In this document: positions 34,326 through 42,917 of the stretch, in pieces
How the letters are laid out: each line of letters opens with the position of its first letter
Position numbering within the stretch: position 1 is the stretch's first letter
Assembly: GCF_000718305.1 (NCBI RefSeq)
Contig: NZ_JOFQ01000011.1
Coordinates: 248,001 to 312,000, forward strand
Source of the DNA: Streptomyces niger
GTDB taxonomy: Bacteria; Actinomycetota; Actinomycetes; Streptomycetales; Streptomycetaceae
DNA length: 64,000 bases
Reading direction: 5' to 3'
Made by a program: the position numbers and the translations under genes
Notes under the pieces: model-generated
Databases searched by the model: none
What the model was told of the DNA's origin: nothing
What the model saw: only the letters and a program-made list of their open reading frames with translations

Positions 34326-35606
34326 ATGAGCCAGGACTCCGCTGCCGTACCAGATGCCGCACGCAAGCTCGCCGCCCGACGACGCCGCGAAGTAGTCGCG
34401 GTGCTCCTCTTCAGTGGCGGCCCCATTTTCGAGAGCTCCATTCCGCTCTCAGTATTCGGCATCGACCGCCAGGACGCGGGCGTGCCGAGGTACCGCTTGC
34501 TTGTGTGCGCGGGCGAAGATGCGCCTTTGCGCACGACCGGCGGACTGGAGCTTTCCGCTCCATACGGACTGGAAGCGATCTCCAGGGCAGGTACCGTCGT
34601 GGTACCGGCCTGGCGTTCGATCACCCAGGCGCCACCACCAGCCGCGCTGGACGCACTCCGGCGCGCGCACGAAGAAGGGGCCCGCATCGTCGGGCTGTGC
34701 ACGGGCGCGTTCGTGCTGGCGGCCGCAGGGCTGCTGGACGGCCGTCCGGCGACCACCCATTGGATGTACGCACCGACGCTCGCCAAGCGTTACCCGTCCG
34801 TCCATGTCGATCCCCGGGAACTGTTCGTGGACGACGGCGACGTTCTGACGTCGGCGGGCACGGCAGCGGGCATCGATCTGTGCCTCCACATAGTGCGGAC
34901 CGACCACGGCGCCGACGCGGCCAACGCGCTCGCCCGCCGGCTGGTCGTGCCGCCCCGGCGCACCGCGTCGGAGCTGGGGCACCAGCGTTACCTCGACAGG
35001 TCATTACCTGAGGAGATCGGCGCCGACCCGCTGGCCGAGGTCGTCGCCTGGGCGCTGGAGCACCTCCACGAGCAGTTCGACGTGGAGACGCTCGCCGCGC
35101 GCGCTTACATGAGCCGCCGGACGTTCGACCGCCGGTTCCGCTCACTCACTGGGAGCGCTCCCCTGCAGTGGCTGATCACTCAGCGCGTACTGCAGGCGCA
35201 GCGGCTGCTGGAGACCTCCGACTACTCGGTGGACGAGGTGGCGGGCCGCTGCGGCTTCCGCTCCCCCGTAGCGCTGCGTGGTCACTTCCGGCGACAGCTG
35301 GGGTCCTCCCCCGCGGCCTACCGGGCGGCCTACCGCGCCCGGCGGCCACAGAACGGCGCCGCGGAACCACCAGGATCCGCGGGCCGGCCGGCCGACCGGC
35401 CGGAGCGCTTGGACCGCACGGGGACCCCGGTGGCCGAGCGCTTCGGGGCCCACGCACAGGTACCGGGTCAGGGCGGTCCACTCGGCGCGCACGAACCGGG
35501 TAAACCGGAGTCGGACACCTACGCGTCCCGGCTCGGGGAGCCCGCCGTCGGCCGATCCGCCGGACGCCCGGTGCTGCCCAGCCAGCGGGAGCGCCCCGTA
35601 GGGTGA
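34326..35606 (+). CDS. adpA: AdpA, AraC-family master regulator of development and secondary metabolism
   Basis: A 426-residue protein with a DJ-1/PfpI-like N-terminal domain (about 22-195; [53 protein letters not shown]) and a C-terminal AraC double helix-turn-helix (about 235-335; [48 protein letters not shown]), then a disordered Pro/Gly-rich tail. Codon 227, at 35004-35006 in the linker between domains, is TTA, the only one I found; its translation needs the bldA leucyl-tRNA. This TTA is a defining trait of adpA genes. AdpA activates hundreds of morphogenesis, protease and antibiotic genes. orn follows immediately. Confidence 0.96.
   Translation: MSQDSAAVPDAARKLAARRRREVVAVLLFSGGPIFESSIPLSVFGIDRQDAGVPRYRLLVCAGEDAPLRTTGGLELSAPYGLEAISRAGTVVVPAWRSITQAPPPAALDALRRAHEEGARIVGLCTGAFVLAAAGLLDGRPATTHWMYAPTLAKRYPSVHVDPRELFVDDGDVLTSAGTAAGIDLCLHIVRTDHGADAANALARRLVVPPRRTASELGHQRYLDRSLPEEIGADPLAEVVAWALEHLHEQFDVETLAARAYMSRRTFDRRFRSLTGSAPLQWLITQRVLQAQRLLETSDYSVDEVAGRCGFRSPVALRGHFRRQLGSSPAAYRAAYRARRPQNGAAEPPGSAGRPADRPERLDRTGTPVAERFGAHAQVPGQGGPLGAHEPGKPESDTYASRLGEPAVGRSAGRPVLPSQRERPVG
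35599..35604 (+). promoter_or_regulatory. Candidate -10 box for a leaderless orn transcript
   Basis: TAGGGT ends seven bases before the orn ATG at 35612, the spacing of a leaderless start. It overlaps the adpA stop codon. No clear -35 is seen. Confidence 0.4.
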
Positions 35607-35611
35607 GACGC

Positions 35612-36244
35612 ATGAACGATCGCATGGTGTGGATCGACTGCGAGATGACGGGGCTCTCGCTGGCGAACGACGCGCTCATCGAGGTGGCCGCGCTGGTCAC
35701 CGACTCGGAGCTGAACATCCTGGGCGAGGGGGTGGACATCGTGATCCGTCCCCCCGCCGAGGCCCTGGAGACCATGCCCGAGGTGGTGCGTGAGATGCAC
35801 ACCACCTCGGGACTGCTCGCGGAGCTGGCCGGCGGGACGACCCTCGCCGACGCCGAACGGCAGGTCATGGACTACATCAGGAGTCACGTACCGGAGCCGG
35901 GCAAGGCCCCGCTGTGCGGCAACTCCGTCGGCACCGACCGCGGTTTCCTGGCGCGCGACATGCCGGGCCTGGAGGACTACCTCCACTACCGGATCGTGGA
36001 CGTGTCGTCGGTGAAGGAGCTGGCGCGGCGCTGGTACCCGAGGGCGTACTTCAACAGTCCGGAGAAGAACGGCAACCACCGGGCGCTCGCCGACATCCGT
36101 GAGTCGATCGCGGAGCTGCGGTACTACCGGGAGGCGGTCTTCGTGCCGCAGCCGGGGCCCGACTCCGACACCGCCAAGGCGATCGCCGCCAAGCACGTCC
36201 TGCCCGCGGAAACCCCCGCGGCGGAGCGCGCCGGCGGACAGTGA
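35612..36244 (+). CDS. orn: Oligoribonuclease
   Basis: A 210-residue DEDDh 3'-5' exonuclease that degrades two- to five-base RNAs, including pGpG from cyclic-di-GMP breakdown. Metal residues are in [12 protein letters not shown], the middle Asp in [16 protein letters not shown], and [14 protein letters not shown]. Length exceeds the E. coli enzyme slightly by a C-terminal Ala-rich tail. The ATG at 35612 lies five bases after the adpA stop; an in-frame start at 35603 would overlap it. Placement after adpA is the standard Streptomyces arrangement. Its link to c-di-GMP is notable because a GGDEF-EAL gene lies 20 kb away. Confidence 0.95.
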   Translation: MNDRMVWIDCEMTGLSLANDALIEVAALVTDSELNILGEGVDIVIRPPAEALETMPEVVREMHTTSGLLAELAGGTTLADAERQVMDYIRSHVPEPGKAPLCGNSVGTDRGFLARDMPGLEDYLHYRIVDVSSVKELARRWYPRAYFNSPEKNGNHRALADIRESIAELRYYREAVFVPQPGPDSDTAKAIAAKHVLPAETPAAERAGGQ

Positions 36245-36248
36245 CGCA

Positions 36249-36284
36249 GCTCGCTCCCGGGCAGGGGGGAATCCGGGAGCGAGC
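36249..36284 (+). terminator. Stem-loop after orn
   Basis: GCTCGCTCCCGG (36249-36260) pairs perfectly with CCGGGAGCGAGC (36273-36284) around a 12-base loop, four bases after the orn stop. Confidence 0.75.
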
Positions 36285-36352
36285 ACCCCTTCGGACCCTG
36301 TACACTTTTCTTCAGCCGGTGGGGAACAAGACACCACACAGCACCGGTCATG

Positions 36353-36428
36353 GTGGGTATAGCTCAGCTGGTAGAGCACCTGGTTGTGGTCCAGGATGTC
36401 GCGGGTTCAAGTCCCGTTACTCACCCCA
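36353..36428 (+). tRNA. tRNA-His (anticodon GTG)
   Basis: The sequence folds as a cloverleaf: acceptor GTGGGTA with TACTCAC, D arm AGCTCAGCTGGTAGAGC, anticodon stem CCTGG/CCAGG with loop TTGTGGT (anticodon at 36386-36388), T arm GCGGGTTCAAGTCCCGT and an encoded CCA. A G at 36352 can supply the extra G-1 typical of tRNA-His, pairing with the C discriminator. TACACT at 36301 may be part of its promoter. Confidence 0.97.
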
Positions 36429-36478
36429 ACGAGTGAGGGCCCCGGACGCTTTGGCGTCCGGGGCCCTCACTCGTTTTT
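36429..36478 (+). terminator. Intrinsic terminator of the tRNA-His gene
   Basis: A perfect 21-base stem (arms 36429-36449 and 36454-36474) with a TTTG loop is followed by TTTTT. It begins on the base after the tRNA CCA. Confidence 0.95.
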
Positions 36479-36525
36479 CCCGTCCCGGGAGTGTTCCGGG
36501 AGTTCCGTCCCGGGAGTTCGGCCGG

Positions 36526-37176
36526 TCAGTAGCCGACCGTGAAGCGCTCGCCGATGTGGCGGGGCCGCTCGACCTCGTCCAGGAGGGCGACCGCGTAGTC
36601 CTCGGCGGAGATCCGGCTGCCGCCGTCCTCGCCGGCGACCAGGTCGTCGAGGGCGGTGCGGTAAGCACCCGTACGCTCACCGGGCTCGATCAGGGCCGCC
36701 GGGCTGAGGTTGGTCCAGCGCACGTCGGAGACGGTGCGGTAGAAGTCCAGCGCGTCGCCGTGCGCGTGCATGATCTGCAGCAGGAACTCCGGCAGCCCCT
36801 CCGCGTCCCAGACCTGCTTCCCGTCGGGCGTACGCAGCGAGCCGGCGCCGCCGACCGCGATCAGCCGCGGCGCGGCGTCGCCGAGCTTCCGGAGACCGGC
36901 CACCAGCGACTTGGCGGAGGGCTCGATGGTGGCGACGTGGCCCGGGCCGTCGCCGCCGCCGACCGCGCTGACCAGGACGTCCTGCCCCTCGGCGGCCGCG
37001 GCCACGGAGGCGGGGTCCAGGACGTCGCCGGTGGTCACGGTGAGCCGCGGGTGGGTCCTGGTGAGCTTCGCGGGGTCCCGGACGACCGCGGTGACCTCGT
37101 GGCCGCGTTCCAGGGCCTCGTCGAGGACGCGGCTGCCGATGGTGCCGTTGGCGCCGAAGAGGGCGATCTTGGACAT
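36526..37176 (-). CDS. NAD(P)-binding atypical short-chain reductase (NmrA/SDR-like)
   Basis: A 216-residue Rossmann protein with the nucleotide loop FGANGTIGSRVLDEALERGHEV at its N terminus and VSAVGGG, IAVGGAGSL further on. It belongs to the SDR_a5/NmrA-like group of NAD(P)H-dependent reductases or redox sensors (YwnB-like); no catalytic Tyr-x3-Lys is obvious. AAGGAG lies about nine bases before the ATG. It is divergent from an AraC-family regulator across 112 bases, the common arrangement for a regulator with its target gene. Confidence 0.85.
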   Translation of the reverse strand: MSKIALFGANGTIGSRVLDEALERGHEVTAVVRDPAKLTRTHPRLTVTTGDVLDPASVAAAAEGQDVLVSAVGGGDGPGHVATIEPSAKSLVAGLRKLGDAAPRLIAVGGAGSLRTPDGKQVWDAEGLPEFLLQIMHAHGDALDFYRTVSDVRWTNLSPAALIEPGERTGAYRTALDDLVAGEDGGSRISAEDYAVALLDEVERPRHIGERFTVGY

Positions 37177-37288
37177 GGAGGGTGCTCCTTCAATTGTTCC
37201 TGGGTTCCTGTTTCCGTCATCAGCAGCGCTGACTTCTTCTACGCTAGGGCGACAATCAGTACTTTCCGGGGTAGGCAGGGGACCAGTG

Positions 37289-38179
37289 ATGGTGAAAAAC
37301 CGACACGAGGACATCCCCGAGGTCGCCTTCTCGTCGCCGGCCGGGCGGCCGGCCGGCGTGGAGGTCATGACGCTCGCCGAGCTGCGCGCCCGCGCCGACG
37401 CCTGCGCGCTGGCCGTGCCGCACCGGCCCGGCTTCCACCACCTGCTCGCCCTCGATGCGGGACATCTCGCCCATACCGTCGACTTCCGCCCCTACACGCT
37501 GCGTGCCGGCGACTGGCTGTGGGTCCGGCCCGGTCAGGTCCAGCACTTCGGTGACCTGTCGGCGGCCGAGGGCGTCCTGGTGCTCTTCGAGTCCGGCTTC
37601 CTGGCCCCGGCCACGGCCGCCGCGGCCCGGCTGGAGGACTGGTACGGCCCGGCCGTGCGCCGACCGGACGAGGCCGCCGGGGCGGCGGCGCGGGCCGCCC
37701 TGGGCCATCTGCACCGCGAGTTCGGCGCGCTGTGCGGGCTGCCGCTGGAGGCGCACCTGGACGTGTTGCGGCACCTGCTCTCCGTCCTGGTGCTGCGCGC
37801 CGCGCACCTGGTGCGGAACCCGTCGGACGACGCCGCGGACTGCGCGGCGACCGCGACGTTCCTGCGGTTCCGGGACGCCGTGGAGCGGGACTTCGCGGCC
37901 AGCCGCCGGGTCGCCGACTACGCGCGGGCGCTGGGCTATTCACCCCGTACCCTCTCCCGCGCGACGGAGGCCGCCGCCGGGGTCGGGGCGAAGGAGTTCA
38001 TCGACCGCCGGGTGGTGCTGGAGGCCAAGCGGCTGCTCGCGCACGGCGACCTGCCGGCGGCCCGGATCGCCCGCCGCCTCGGTTTCGAGGACGCGACGAA
38101 CTTCAGCAAGTACTTCCTGCACCGGACGGGGAGCACACCGATCGCCTTCCGGGCAGGCGTGCGCGGCACCACCGCCTGA
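37289..38179 (+). CDS. AraC-family transcriptional regulator
   Basis: A 296-residue regulator with an N-terminal cupin-like sensing domain (about 15-120; HHLLALDAGHLAHTVDF, GDWLWVRPGQVQHFGDL) and a C-terminal AraC DNA-binding domain (about 200-290; RVADYARALGYSPRTLSRAT, AARIARRLGFEDATNFSKYFLHRTGSTPIAFR). It is divergent from an NAD(P)-binding reductase gene that it probably controls. The inducer is unknown. The ATG follows CAGGGGACCAGTG. Its 3' end lies six bases from the end of the convergent LacI gene, with no terminator hairpin in between. Confidence 0.9.
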   Translation: MVKNRHEDIPEVAFSSPAGRPAGVEVMTLAELRARADACALAVPHRPGFHHLLALDAGHLAHTVDFRPYTLRAGDWLWVRPGQVQHFGDLSAAEGVLVLFESGFLAPATAAAARLEDWYGPAVRRPDEAAGAAARAALGHLHREFGALCGLPLEAHLDVLRHLLSVLVLRAAHLVRNPSDDAADCAATATFLRFRDAVERDFAASRRVADYARALGYSPRTLSRATEAAAGVGAKEFIDRRVVLEAKRLLAHGDLPAARIARRLGFEDATNFSKYFLHRTGSTPIAFRAGVRGTTA

Positions 38180-38185
38180 CCGCCG

Positions 38186-39223
38186 TCAGGAGGACTCCCG
38201 TACCACCAGCTCCGTCGGCAGGACGTGCTGCGGGCGCTCCCGGGAGCGTTCGCCGAGCTCCTCAACCAGCACCCGCGCCATCGCCCGGCCCATCTCCTCG
38301 ATCGGCTGCCGCACGCTGGTCAGCGGCGGGTCCAGGTGGCGGGCCACGGTCGAGTCGTCGAAGCCGACCAGCGCCACGTCCGCCGGCACCCGCCGCCCGC
38401 GCTCCCGCAGGACGGCCAGCGCGCCGGCCGCCATCACGTCCGAGGCCGCGAAGACCGCGTCCACGTCCGGGCGGCGGTCCAGCAGCGCGGCCATCGCCCG
38501 CCGCCCGCCCTCCTCGGTGAAGTCCGCCGGGACGATCAGCGCCTCGTCCGCGCCGTGCCCGGCGTCGGCCAGCGCTTCGCGGTAGCCGGCCAGCCGGCAC
38601 TGCGCGGCGTACATGTCCGGCGGGCCGGCGATCGTGGCGATCACTCGCCGGCCGCGTTCCAGCAGGTGCCGGACGGCGGCCCGGGCCCCGCCGGCGTTGT
38701 CGGAGTCGACGTACGGCACGGTCTCCCGGGCCGACCGGCGACCGCTCAGGACCGCGGGCAGCTCCAGCCGGGACAGCAGGTCGGGCAGCGGGTCGTCCTG
38801 GCGCACGGAGACCAGCAGCACGCCGTCCACGCGGTGCGCGGTGAGGTATTGGCCCAGCCGCTCGCGCTCCTTCGGCGTACGGACCAGGATCAGCAGGAGT
38901 TGCAGGTCGGTGTCGGCGAGTCCGGCGCCGACGCCGCGGATGATGCCGGAGAAGTACGGCTCGGCGAACAGCCGGGTCTCCGGCTCGGGGATGACCAGCG
39001 CGACCGCGTCGGTCCGGTCGGCGGCCAGCGCGCGGGCCGCGCCGTGCGGCACGTATCCCAGCTCGGCGATGGCCCGCTCGACCGCGGCGCGGGTGCGCGG
39101 GCTCACCCGGGGCGAGCCGTTGACCACCCGGGACACGGTGCCGCGCCCGACGCCGGCCCGCGCCGCCACCTCTTCGAGGGTGGGGCGTCCGCCGCGCCGA
39201 CCACCACGCCCTGCCGCTGCCAT
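38186..39223 (-). CDS. LacI-family transcriptional regulator
   Basis: A 345-residue repressor. The N-terminal helix-turn-helix and hinge are clear (PTLEEVAARAGVGRGTVSRVVNG, RVSPRTRAAVERAIAELGYVPHGAARALA), followed by a periplasmic-binding-protein fold for a sugar-like ligand (VPYVDSDNAGGARAAVRHLLERG, GFDDSTVARHLDPPLTSVRQP). It stands alone on the minus strand with no sugar transporter next to it; the nearest carbohydrate gene is the chitinase 190 bases upstream on the same strand. The ligand is unknown. An inverted repeat lies upstream of its start. Confidence 0.92.
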   Translation of the reverse strand: MAAAGRGGRRGGRPTLEEVAARAGVGRGTVSRVVNGSPRVSPRTRAAVERAIAELGYVPHGAARALAADRTDAVALVIPEPETRLFAEPYFSGIIRGVGAGLADTDLQLLLILVRTPKERERLGQYLTAHRVDGVLLVSVRQDDPLPDLLSRLELPAVLSGRRSARETVPYVDSDNAGGARAAVRHLLERGRRVIATIAGPPDMYAAQCRLAGYREALADAGHGADEALIVPADFTEEGGRRAMAALLDRRPDVDAVFAASDVMAAGALAVLRERGRRVPADVALVGFDDSTVARHLDPPLTSVRQPIEEMGRAMARVLVEELGERSRERPQHVLPTELVVRESS

Positions 39224-39256
39224 GGCTGCCTCCGGACTCCCGGCCGCGAATGTTTC

Positions 39257-39291
39257 CCGCCATTACACAGCGGAACGCGACGCAATGGCGG
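39257..39291. promoter_or_regulatory. Inverted repeat upstream of the LacI-family gene
   Basis: CCGCCATT (39257-39264) recurs inverted as AATGGCGG (39284-39291) across 19 bases, with further partial symmetry outside. It may be an autoregulatory operator, although it does not match the usual central-CG LacI operator. Confidence 0.3.
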
Positions 39292-39332
39292 AAAGCGGCG
39301 TCAGGTCGGCGCGGTACTCCGTAAGCGGAGGA

Positions 39333-39379
39333 GCGGGGCGCAGCGGCCGTGGGGGGGGTGGGGATCCGCTGCGCCCCGC
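39333..39379 (-). terminator. Stem-loop downstream of the chitinase gene
   Basis: GCGGGGCGCAGCGG (39333-39346) pairs perfectly with CCGCTGCGCCCCGC (39366-39379) across a 19-base G-rich loop, about 30 bases beyond the chitinase stop. Confidence 0.75.
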
Positions 39380-39409
39380 CGGTGTGGGGGGTGTGGGGGT
39401 GGTCCGGGG

Positions 39410-40453
39410 TCAGCCCTTGTACGCGCCGAGGGCCTTGGTGAAGTCCAGCGGCTGCTGGTCGATGGAGCTGCAGGTCGGCTGGGCCGTACCGGACGAGCCG
39501 CCCTCGCAGGCCTTGTCGCGGGTGCCGGACCACATCGACAGCCACGCGAGGTGCTTGGTGGCGGCGAAGTCCGCCAGCTCCTTGGCGTCGTCGAGGGTGA
39601 AGGTCTCGGTCGCCACGTCGTTGACGCCGATCATCGGGGTCACCGCGACCGCCTTCCAGGCGTCCGCTTCGCTCAGCCCGAGCGCGTCCTGGACCTGCTT
39701 CTGGGTGGCGGTGGCGGCCTGAATCGCGTACTTGCCCATGTCGCCGTCGTAGGAGGCGCCGTAGTCCATCGCCATGATGTTGACGGCGGAGACCTTGACG
39801 CCGTTCTTCTTGGCGTCGGCCAGCAGGTTGACGCCGTCCTGGGTCAGGCCTTCGGGCATGACCGGGAGGGTGAAGGAGACGTCCAGGTCGGGGTGGTCCT
39901 TCTGGAGCTTCGCGATGGCCTGGGCGCGGCGGGTGTTGGCGGCGGTGTCCGGCAGCGCGCCGCCCTCGATGTCGAAGTCGGCCTTCTTCAAGTCGTACGC
40001 GTCGACGACCTTGCCGTACGCGGCGGCCAGTTCGTCCACGGACGTGCAGGCGAGGCCCAGCTCCGACCCCGCGGCGCCGCCGAACGAGACGCGGACGTCG
40101 CCGCCTTGGGCGCGCAGCTTCGGTATCTGCTGGGCGACCGGGTCGCCGTCCAGGGCGCCGCTGCCGCCCCACTTGGGGTCGCAGCCGCCGCCGGAGGTGA
40201 CGAAGGCGAGGTTGAAGGTCTTCACACCGGTCTTCTCCGCGGTGCCCACGAGGTCGTACGCGGGGCTGAGCGAGGTGTCGACGTACGGGGCGAACGCGCC
40301 GTCCGCCGCCGCCTGTTCGGCCGGCCCGGCCTTGCTCGCCTGGGCCGCGCCGGCGACGGCGAGCCCGCCGCCGACCGCGAGCGCCGCGGCGGCGCCGGCG
40401 CCGATCAGCTTGGCGGTGCGGCTCGTACGGCGGCGGTGTGCCGGAGAGTTCAT
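39410..40453 (-). CDS. Secreted chitinase (GH18)
   Basis: A 347-residue exported protein. A signal peptide covers about residues 1-36 (twin-Arg-like RRRTSRTAKLIGAGAAAALAVGGG, ending AQA). The GH18 barrel shows AFVTSGGGCDPKWGG, VRVSFGGAAG and the catalytic motif DFDIEGG, whose Glu is the general acid; NIMAMDYG and LSMWSGTRD form the remaining subsites. There is no separate chitin-binding module. I start at 40453 because AGG-rich sequence lies eight bases upstream; an ATG six codons earlier has none. Three 17-base repeats stand just upstream. From memory, similar Streptomyces proteins are the ChiC/D-like short chitinases. Confidence 0.88.
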   Translation of the reverse strand: MNSPAHRRRTSRTAKLIGAGAAAALAVGGGLAVAGAAQASKAGPAEQAAADGAFAPYVDTSLSPAYDLVGTAEKTGVKTFNLAFVTSGGGCDPKWGGSGALDGDPVAQQIPKLRAQGGDVRVSFGGAAGSELGLACTSVDELAAAYGKVVDAYDLKKADFDIEGGALPDTAANTRRAQAIAKLQKDHPDLDVSFTLPVMPEGLTQDGVNLLADAKKNGVKVSAVNIMAMDYGASYDGDMGKYAIQAATATQKQVQDALGLSEADAWKAVAVTPMIGVNDVATETFTLDDAKELADFAATKHLAWLSMWSGTRDKACEGGSSGTAQPTCSSIDQQPLDFTKALGAYKG

Positions 40454-40474
40454 CTGGTACCTGCCTGTCATGTC

Positions 40475-40525
40475 GTGGGGGGTGACGTGCTGTGGGGGGT
40501 GACGTGCCCTGGGGGGTGACGTCCC
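40475..40525. repeat. Three tandem 17-base repeats in the chitinase leader
   Basis: The unit GTGGGGGGTGACGTGCY occurs three times without gaps (40475-40491, 40492-40508, 40509-40525), with one or two differences in the last copy. On the chitinase strand each unit reads RGCACGTCACCCCCCAC. It ends about 20 bases before the start codon. Confidence 0.9.
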
Positions 40526-40615
40526 GCACGCTAGCGACCGGGAATCGGACAATCGGCAGGTAAGCCACGTCGTCCGGCGGACTTATGGCCCGCTTAAGGA
40601 ACCGAAAGGGACCGG

Positions 40616-42028
40616 TTAAGCGCGGGCCCGGCGGGAGGCCGCGAGGGTGCGCCGGCGGAGTCGGCCGAGCCGGCGGCGGGCCCGGTGGCGGCGGCCCGTC
40701 CGCGCGCCGCGCCGGCCGTCCAGGGCGAGCCAGATGCGTACCTCGGTACCGCCCAGGACGGAGCGGCCGATGCGGACGTCGCCGCCGGTGGACTCCGCGA
40801 GCCGGCGGACGATGTCCAGGCCGAGCCCGGTCGAGCCGTCGCCGCCGTCGCCGTGGCCGCGGCGCAGGGCGGCGGCCGGGTCGGCGATGCCGGCGCCGGC
40901 GTCCGACACCAGCACGATCACCGCGTCCTCGGCGTTGTGCACGTCCACCGCGAAGGCGGTGCCCTCGGGGGTGTGCCGGAAGACGTTGCCGAGCAGCGCG
41001 TCCAGCGCGGCGGCCAGGTCGGGGCGCGCGACGGGGACGCGTACCGGCCGGTCCACGCCCGCGACCCGTACGGTGCGCCCCTCGTCCTCCGCGAGCGCCG
41101 ACCAGAAGCCCATCCGCTCCCGGATCACCTCCGCGGCGTCGCACCCGGCCGCCGCCGCCACCTGCTGCGTCAGCGCCTGCTGCTCGCGCGCGGTCCGGAT
41201 GATCTGGTCGACCTCCCGCTCCAGCTGGGCGACGGCGGCCCGGGTGTGCTCGGCGGCCGGGCCCTCGCCGAGCGAGGCCGCGTTCAGCCGCAGCACGGTC
41301 AGCGGGGTGCGGAGGCGGTGCGAGAGGTCTGCGGCCAGCTCGCGTTCGTTGGCCAGCAGTTGGACGACCTGGTCGGCCATGGAGTTGAAGGCCACGGCCG
41401 CCGACCGCAGCTCCTTCGGGCCGTCCTCCAGGACCCGTACGCCCAGCTTGCCGTCGCCGAGGTCGAGCGCGGCGCCCGCGAGCCGCTCGGCGGGCCGCAC
41501 CATCCGCGTACCGAGCCGGTCGGCGACCGCGACCGACCCGACGACCAGGGCGAGCCCGACCCCGGCGAGCAGCACCCAGGAGGTCGCCACGCCGTTGGTC
41601 ACCGCCTCCTCGGGGACGAAGACCTCGACGACGGCGGTGCCCGAGGCGACCGCGGTGGGCTGGAGGAGCGAGGAGCCGCCCCGGACGGTGGCCACGGAAG
41701 CGCGGCCGTACCGCGCGGCCCGCGCGACCTCCGAGGCCTTCGCCCGGCCCGCGCCGATCACCGCGGGCGCGCCGCTTCGGCCCGACGCCGGCACGTGCAC
41801 GCCGAGCTGGCCGCCGGGCCCGGTCTCGGCGCTGGCGACGGCGCGGGCCAGCGCGGTGCGGTCGGTGGTGATGGCCAGTACGGGGCCGATGGCCGCGGCC
41901 TGCCGCTCGGCGTTGGCGAACGCCCGGTCCCGGGCCAGCTCCTTGACGACCAGGCCGAGGGGGACGGCGAAGGCGATCACCACCATGGCCGTGACGGCGA
42001 GGGCGACCTTGACCAGCGCCCACCTCAT
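40616..42028 (-). CDS. Sensor histidine kinase
   Basis: A 470-residue membrane kinase. Two helices (about 5-28 and 155-178) flank an extracytoplasmic sensor region; a HAMP domain follows (about 180-235), then a dimerisation/phosphoacceptor block ADLSHRLRTPLTVLRL with the His near 252, and an ATPase domain with DALLGNVFRHTPEG (N box), SDAGAGI (G1) and GSTGLGLDIVRRLAESTGG (G2). The C-terminal 40 residues are strongly basic. It follows its response regulator gene by 40 bases. The signal is unknown; the closest functional analogues are OmpR-partnered kinases. Start chosen at the ATG with GGGGGA about eight bases upstream. Confidence 0.93.
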   Translation of the reverse strand: MRWALVKVALAVTAMVVIAFAVPLGLVVKELARDRAFANAERQAAAIGPVLAITTDRTALARAVASAETGPGGQLGVHVPASGRSGAPAVIGAGRAKASEVARAARYGRASVATVRGGSSLLQPTAVASGTAVVEVFVPEEAVTNGVATSWVLLAGVGLALVVGSVAVADRLGTRMVRPAERLAGAALDLGDGKLGVRVLEDGPKELRSAAVAFNSMADQVVQLLANERELAADLSHRLRTPLTVLRLNAASLGEGPAAEHTRAAVAQLEREVDQIIRTAREQQALTQQVAAAAGCDAAEVIRERMGFWSALAEDEGRTVRVAGVDRPVRVPVARPDLAAALDALLGNVFRHTPEGTAFAVDVHNAEDAVIVLVSDAGAGIADPAAALRRGHGDGGDGSTGLGLDIVRRLAESTGGDVRIGRSVLGGTEVRIWLALDGRRGARTGRRHRARRRLGRLRRRTLAASRRARA

Positions 42029-42068
42029 GCCGCCGGTCCCCCGCACGCGCCGGGTCTGTCCGCGGCGC

Positions 42069-42761
42069 TCACTGCGGGGGCTCCAGCTTGACGCCGACGC
42101 CGCGCAGGGTGTGCAGGTAGCGGGGGTGGGCGGCGGTCTCGCCGAGCTTGCGGCGCAGCCAGGACAGGTGGACGTCGATGGTCTGGTCGTCGCCGTAGGC
42201 CTGCTGCCACACCTCGGCGAGGAGTTCCCTGCGGGGCACGACCACGCCGGGCCGCCCGGCCAGGAAGGCCAGCAGGTCGAACTCGCGGCGGGTGAGGTCC
42301 AGCGGCCTGCCGTCCAGCTCGGCCGTGCGGCGCAGCGGGTCGACGGTCAGGCCGCCGACCCGGAGGGCCCGGGAGGGCGGCCCGCCGCTGGATCCCTGGG
42401 CGCGGGCCCGGCGCAGCACGGCGGCCATCCGCGCGGACAGGTGCGCCACGGAGAACGGCTTGGTGAGGTAGTCGTCCGCGCCGTCGTTGAGCAGCCGGAC
42501 GATCTCGGCCTCGTCGTCGCGCGCCGTGGCGACGATCACGGGGACGTCGGTGATCCCGCGCAGCATCTTCAGCGCCTCGCGGCCGTCCAGGTCGGGCAGC
42601 CCGAGGTCCAGGACGACCACGTCGAAGCCGACCTGGGCCACTTCGCGCAGCGCCTCCAGGGCGGTGCCGACGCTGCGCACGGTGTGGGCGGCGTCGGACA
42701 GATGCCGGATGAGGGCCGAGCGGACGAACTGGTCGTCCTCGACCACGAGCACACGTGCCAT
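42069..42761 (-). CDS. OmpR-family response regulator
   Basis: A 230-residue two-domain regulator. The receiver domain has the acidic pair VVEDD, the phosphoacceptor Asp in VVLDLGLPDLDG (near 52), the Thr in VATARDD and the Lys in DYLTKPFSVAHL. The C-terminal winged helix (about 130-228) has LTRREFDLLAFLAGRPG and DVHLSWLRRKLGE. It is the first gene of a two-component operon. The Met at 42761 fits the domain start (ARVLVVEDD); an upstream Met adds 15 unrelated residues. Confidence 0.94.
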   Translation of the reverse strand: MARVLVVEDDQFVRSALIRHLSDAAHTVRSVGTALEALREVAQVGFDVVVLDLGLPDLDGREALKMLRGITDVPVIVATARDDEAEIVRLLNDGADDYLTKPFSVAHLSARMAAVLRRARAQGSSGGPPSRALRVGGLTVDPLRRTAELDGRPLDLTRREFDLLAFLAGRPGVVVPRRELLAEVWQQAYGDDQTIDVHLSWLRRKLGETAAHPRYLHTLRGVGVKLEPPQ

Positions 42762-42917
42762 GGGACGGCACCGTACGCCATTCGGGTGCGCTTCTTGACC
42801 GGCCATTGACGGTCACTGTCCGTTCCGTACGAAGTGCGGCCCGGTCCGGTACGCGGTGCGGCTCCGTTCCCGTACGAGCTCCGACTCGGCTCGTCCGCGG
42901 TGCCGGGGTGGGGCAGT

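Noticed and set aside
36353..36478. tRNA-His as an integration site for a mobile element
   Set aside because: The tRNA is followed at once by its own perfect terminator, and no integrase or duplicated tRNA 3' end was seen downstream.
40475..40525. Possible CRISPR-like array at the chitinase leader
   Set aside because: Repeats are 17 bases, contiguous and have no spacers; no cas genes are present. The Cas4-like nuclease at 48172 is with a helicase, not with cas genes.
38262..42023. 1253-codon minus-strand open reading spanning the LacI, chitinase and kinase genes
   Set aside because: It is in a different frame from three genes with convincing motifs and is Arg/Pro/Gly-rich throughout.
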